DNA of 64,000 nt from the NCBI RefSeq assembly GCF_000177195.2, contig NC_015953.1:1798001-1862000 (forward strand), given 5' to 3'. Below, in pieces: positions 62,946-64,000 of the stretch; within the stretch, counting starts at the first letter, position 1; each line of letters begins with the position of its first letter. This DNA is from Streptomyces sp. SirexAA-E. GTDB taxonomy: Bacteria > Actinomycetota > Actinomycetes > Streptomycetales > Streptomycetaceae. Position numbers and translations under genes: made by a program. Under the pieces are notes generated by a model. It was given only the letters and a program-made list of their open reading frames with translations. It did not search any database and was not told the DNA's origin.

Positions 62946-63353
62946 TCACTCCGTGATGGTGGGCGGAGCCGTCAGGAACGGGCGCAGCTCGAGCCACTCG
63001 TGGATCGGCTTCCCGCCCGCGCCGGGAGCGGCGGACAGTTCCCCGGCCAGCTCGACGGCGCGCTCGTAGCTGTCGACGTCGATCACCATCCACCCGGCGA
63101 TGAGGTCCTTCGTCTCGGCGAACGGTCCGTCGGTGACGGGCGGACGCCCCTCGCCGTCGTACCGGACGAAGGTGCCCTCGGGGGCGAGCGCCTGGCCGTC
63201 GACGAACTCGCCGGTCCTTCCGAGCCGGTCCGCGAAGTCCTGCATGTACTGCATGTGGGCCGAGACCTCCTCGGGCGTCCACCGGTCCATGGGTACGTCG
63301 TTGACCGCGGTCGGGGCGCCCCGGTAGTGCTTGAGCAGCAGGTACTTGGCCAT
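62946..63353 (-). CDS. DGPF/YCII-related domain protein
   Basis: Small protein of 135 residues with the YCII/DGPF fold. The name motif VTDGPFAETKDLIAGW lies at about residue 74. It is the standard partner of ECF42 sigma factors and is probably cotranscribed with the downstream sigma gene (stop and start overlap or lie within 8 bases). The ATG has GGAGGAG seven bases before it. Function of the pair is not established; DGPF proteins may sense or process a small molecule. Confidence 0.92.
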   Translation of the reverse strand: MAKYLLLKHYRGAPTAVNDVPMDRWTPEEVSAHMQYMQDFADRLGRTGEFVDGQALAPEGTFVRYDGEGRPPVTDGPFAETKDLIAGWMVIDVDSYERAVELAGELSAAPGAGGKPIHEWLELRPFLTAPPTITE

Positions 63354-63699
63354 GATGTCTCTCCTCCGTGCTGGTGCGACCCATTGTGATCGCGCTCACT
63401 ACGGGGACGGAGCCCGCCACGGGTTCTCGACATCACCGGCAGAACTTTTTTCCGGCGGGGTATCACGCCGCTTCGTTGCGGGTGGCGCGTAGGGCGCCGT
63501 GCTCGCGGCGGCGCCCCGCCCGCCCGGGCCGAGCGCGCATCTCCTCCACGAAGTACAGGGTGCAGAGGGTGTCGGTCGCGATGATGCGGGTCAGCATCGT
63601 GTCCGCCGACAGGCCGCCCCGCGTCCCCTTCTCGTCGGGGCTTCGGGCACGGATCGAGACCAGCGCATCGCGAGGTCGACAGACAGTCGTCGTCCAAGG

Positions 63700-63859
63700 A
63701 GGCCCTCCACGTCGCAACAGTGCTGGAGCGTCGAGCCGGGGCAGGTTCGATCGGCTTATGCAAGCCGCGTACGCGCGGGATGTCAGCGTGGGCAGGATTC
63801 GAGCCGCCACAATTGTGAACGAGGACTGGCGAAGCCCCTGCCAGCACATAGTACGTGTG
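63700..63859 (-). pseudogene. Remnant of a HINT-domain polymorphic toxin tail
   Basis: The minus-strand frame after a TAG at 63860-63862 reads HTYYVLAGASPVLVHNCGG, the characteristic end of the HINT (Hedgehog/intein) pretoxin domain in RHS/polymorphic toxins (consensus YYVLAGxTPVLVHNC). The next residues (SNPAHADIPRVRGLHKPIEP) would start a toxin domain, but no toxin family is recognised and the frame soon becomes Pro/Arg-rich. There is no upstream HINT body. It is a leftover of a toxin gene. Confidence 0.6.
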
Positions 63860-63872
63860 CTACGCGAAGCCT

Positions 63873-63896
63873 TTGACCTGCCTTTTCGCAGGTCAA
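63873..63896 (-). terminator. Hairpin near the window end
   Basis: TTGACCTGC and GCAGGTCAA form a 9-bp stem with a 6-base loop. It lies 80 bases past a possible minus-strand gene end (TGA 63978-63980) and could be its terminator. Confidence 0.5.
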
Positions 63897-63977
63897 GTGC
63901 GGTCTGCTGGTCCGGTGAGGTGCGTGGGTGTCCGTGGTTGTGCGGGGTTGTTGCCGTCGCTACTGCCGTCAGATGGT

Positions 63978-64000
63978 TCAGCCCAGGTACGGCTTCTCGC
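63978..64000 (-). CDS. Possible C-terminus of a gene entering from beyond the window
   Basis: The minus-strand frame reads EKPYLG and then TGA, followed by a hairpin. Seven codons are too few to identify a family, and the frame could be chance. The rest of 63354-63977 holds decayed sequence only. Confidence 0.25.

Noticed and set aside
63463..63690. Minus-strand frame with SIRARSPDEKGTRGGLSADT as a HigA antitoxin gene
   Set aside because: The resemblance is short, the N-terminal HTH cannot be found, and neighbouring frames overlap a toxin remnant. Mentioned only as decayed sequence.
1..64000. tRNA, rRNA, CRISPR arrays and insertion sequences
   Set aside because: I looked for T-loop sequences, regularly spaced repeats and transposase motifs and saw none. 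A tRNAscan or ISfinder run would be decisive.

Overview
The window is a stretch of a very high-GC actinobacterial chromosome. Gene content, third-position GC bias, GTG starts, AGGAGG-type ribosome binding sites and family composition all point to Streptomyces. From memory, the order aceE - lipB - lipA - DUF4191 - RDD - glnA - glnII - pullulanase/amylase - aglA - malGFE - malR - glnE matches the conserved core region around SCO2183-SCO2245 of S. coelicolor. That correspondence was not computed.

Layout. 1-7.7 kb: the 3' part of aceE with a strong terminator, then a WYL regulator, a DUF4240 protein, a GNAT acetyltransferase, a TIGR01777 epimerase, an FAD oxidoreductase and a large HTH/TPR regulator. 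8-13.4 kb: the lipoate genes lipB and lipA, a 66-aa protein, a DUF4191 membrane protein, an RDD membrane protein and glnA behind four GlnR half-sites. 13.7-14.9 kb: a two-gene orphan unit with overlapping stop and start. 15-20.8 kb: several divergent regulator/enzyme pairs (TetR/SDR, MarR/hydrolase) with visible operators, an FGE-like fold protein, an ArsC-like protein and a Gfo/Idh/MocA oxidoreductase. 21-23 kb: glnII, then a short Cys-Cys leader ORF and a winged-helix regulator. 23-30.8 kb: regulators paired with reductases, a methyltransferase, and an unusual 649-aa protein with a sigma-like N-terminus and one membrane segment.

31-49.2 kb is a starch and maltodextrin region. A secreted bifunctional amylase-pullulanase (1771 aa) and a secreted alpha-amylase with CBM20 degrade starch. 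MalE, MalF and MalG import maltodextrins, and the cytoplasmic alpha-glucosidase AglA hydrolyses them. Two LacI-family MalR-like paralogues flank the uptake operon, one divergent from malE and one translationally coupled to aglA. Related imperfect palindromes occur in the malE-malR gap and upstream of amyA. A typical Streptomyces accessory insert at 38.6-41.7 kb interrupts this region. It holds a membrane-anchored protein, a decayed Rpn-like nuclease gene, and an ATPase / XRE-DUF5753 / DUF397 trio with a phased TTGTCC repeat array.

49.3-64 kb: a PAP2 protein, glnE (which modifies GlnA), an FMN-type split-barrel protein, a PrmC-related methyltransferase preceded by a curious micro-ORF, an AraC/MFS pair, an MFS/TetR pair with a repeated operator, murJ, an ECF42-type sigma factor with its DGPF partner, and a decayed end that carries the tail of a HINT polymorphic toxin.

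Nitrogen and carbon control dominate: glnA, glnII and glnE plus GlnR boxes on one side, mal/amylase genes plus MalR-like sites on the other. No tRNA, rRNA, CRISPR array or intact insertion sequence was seen.
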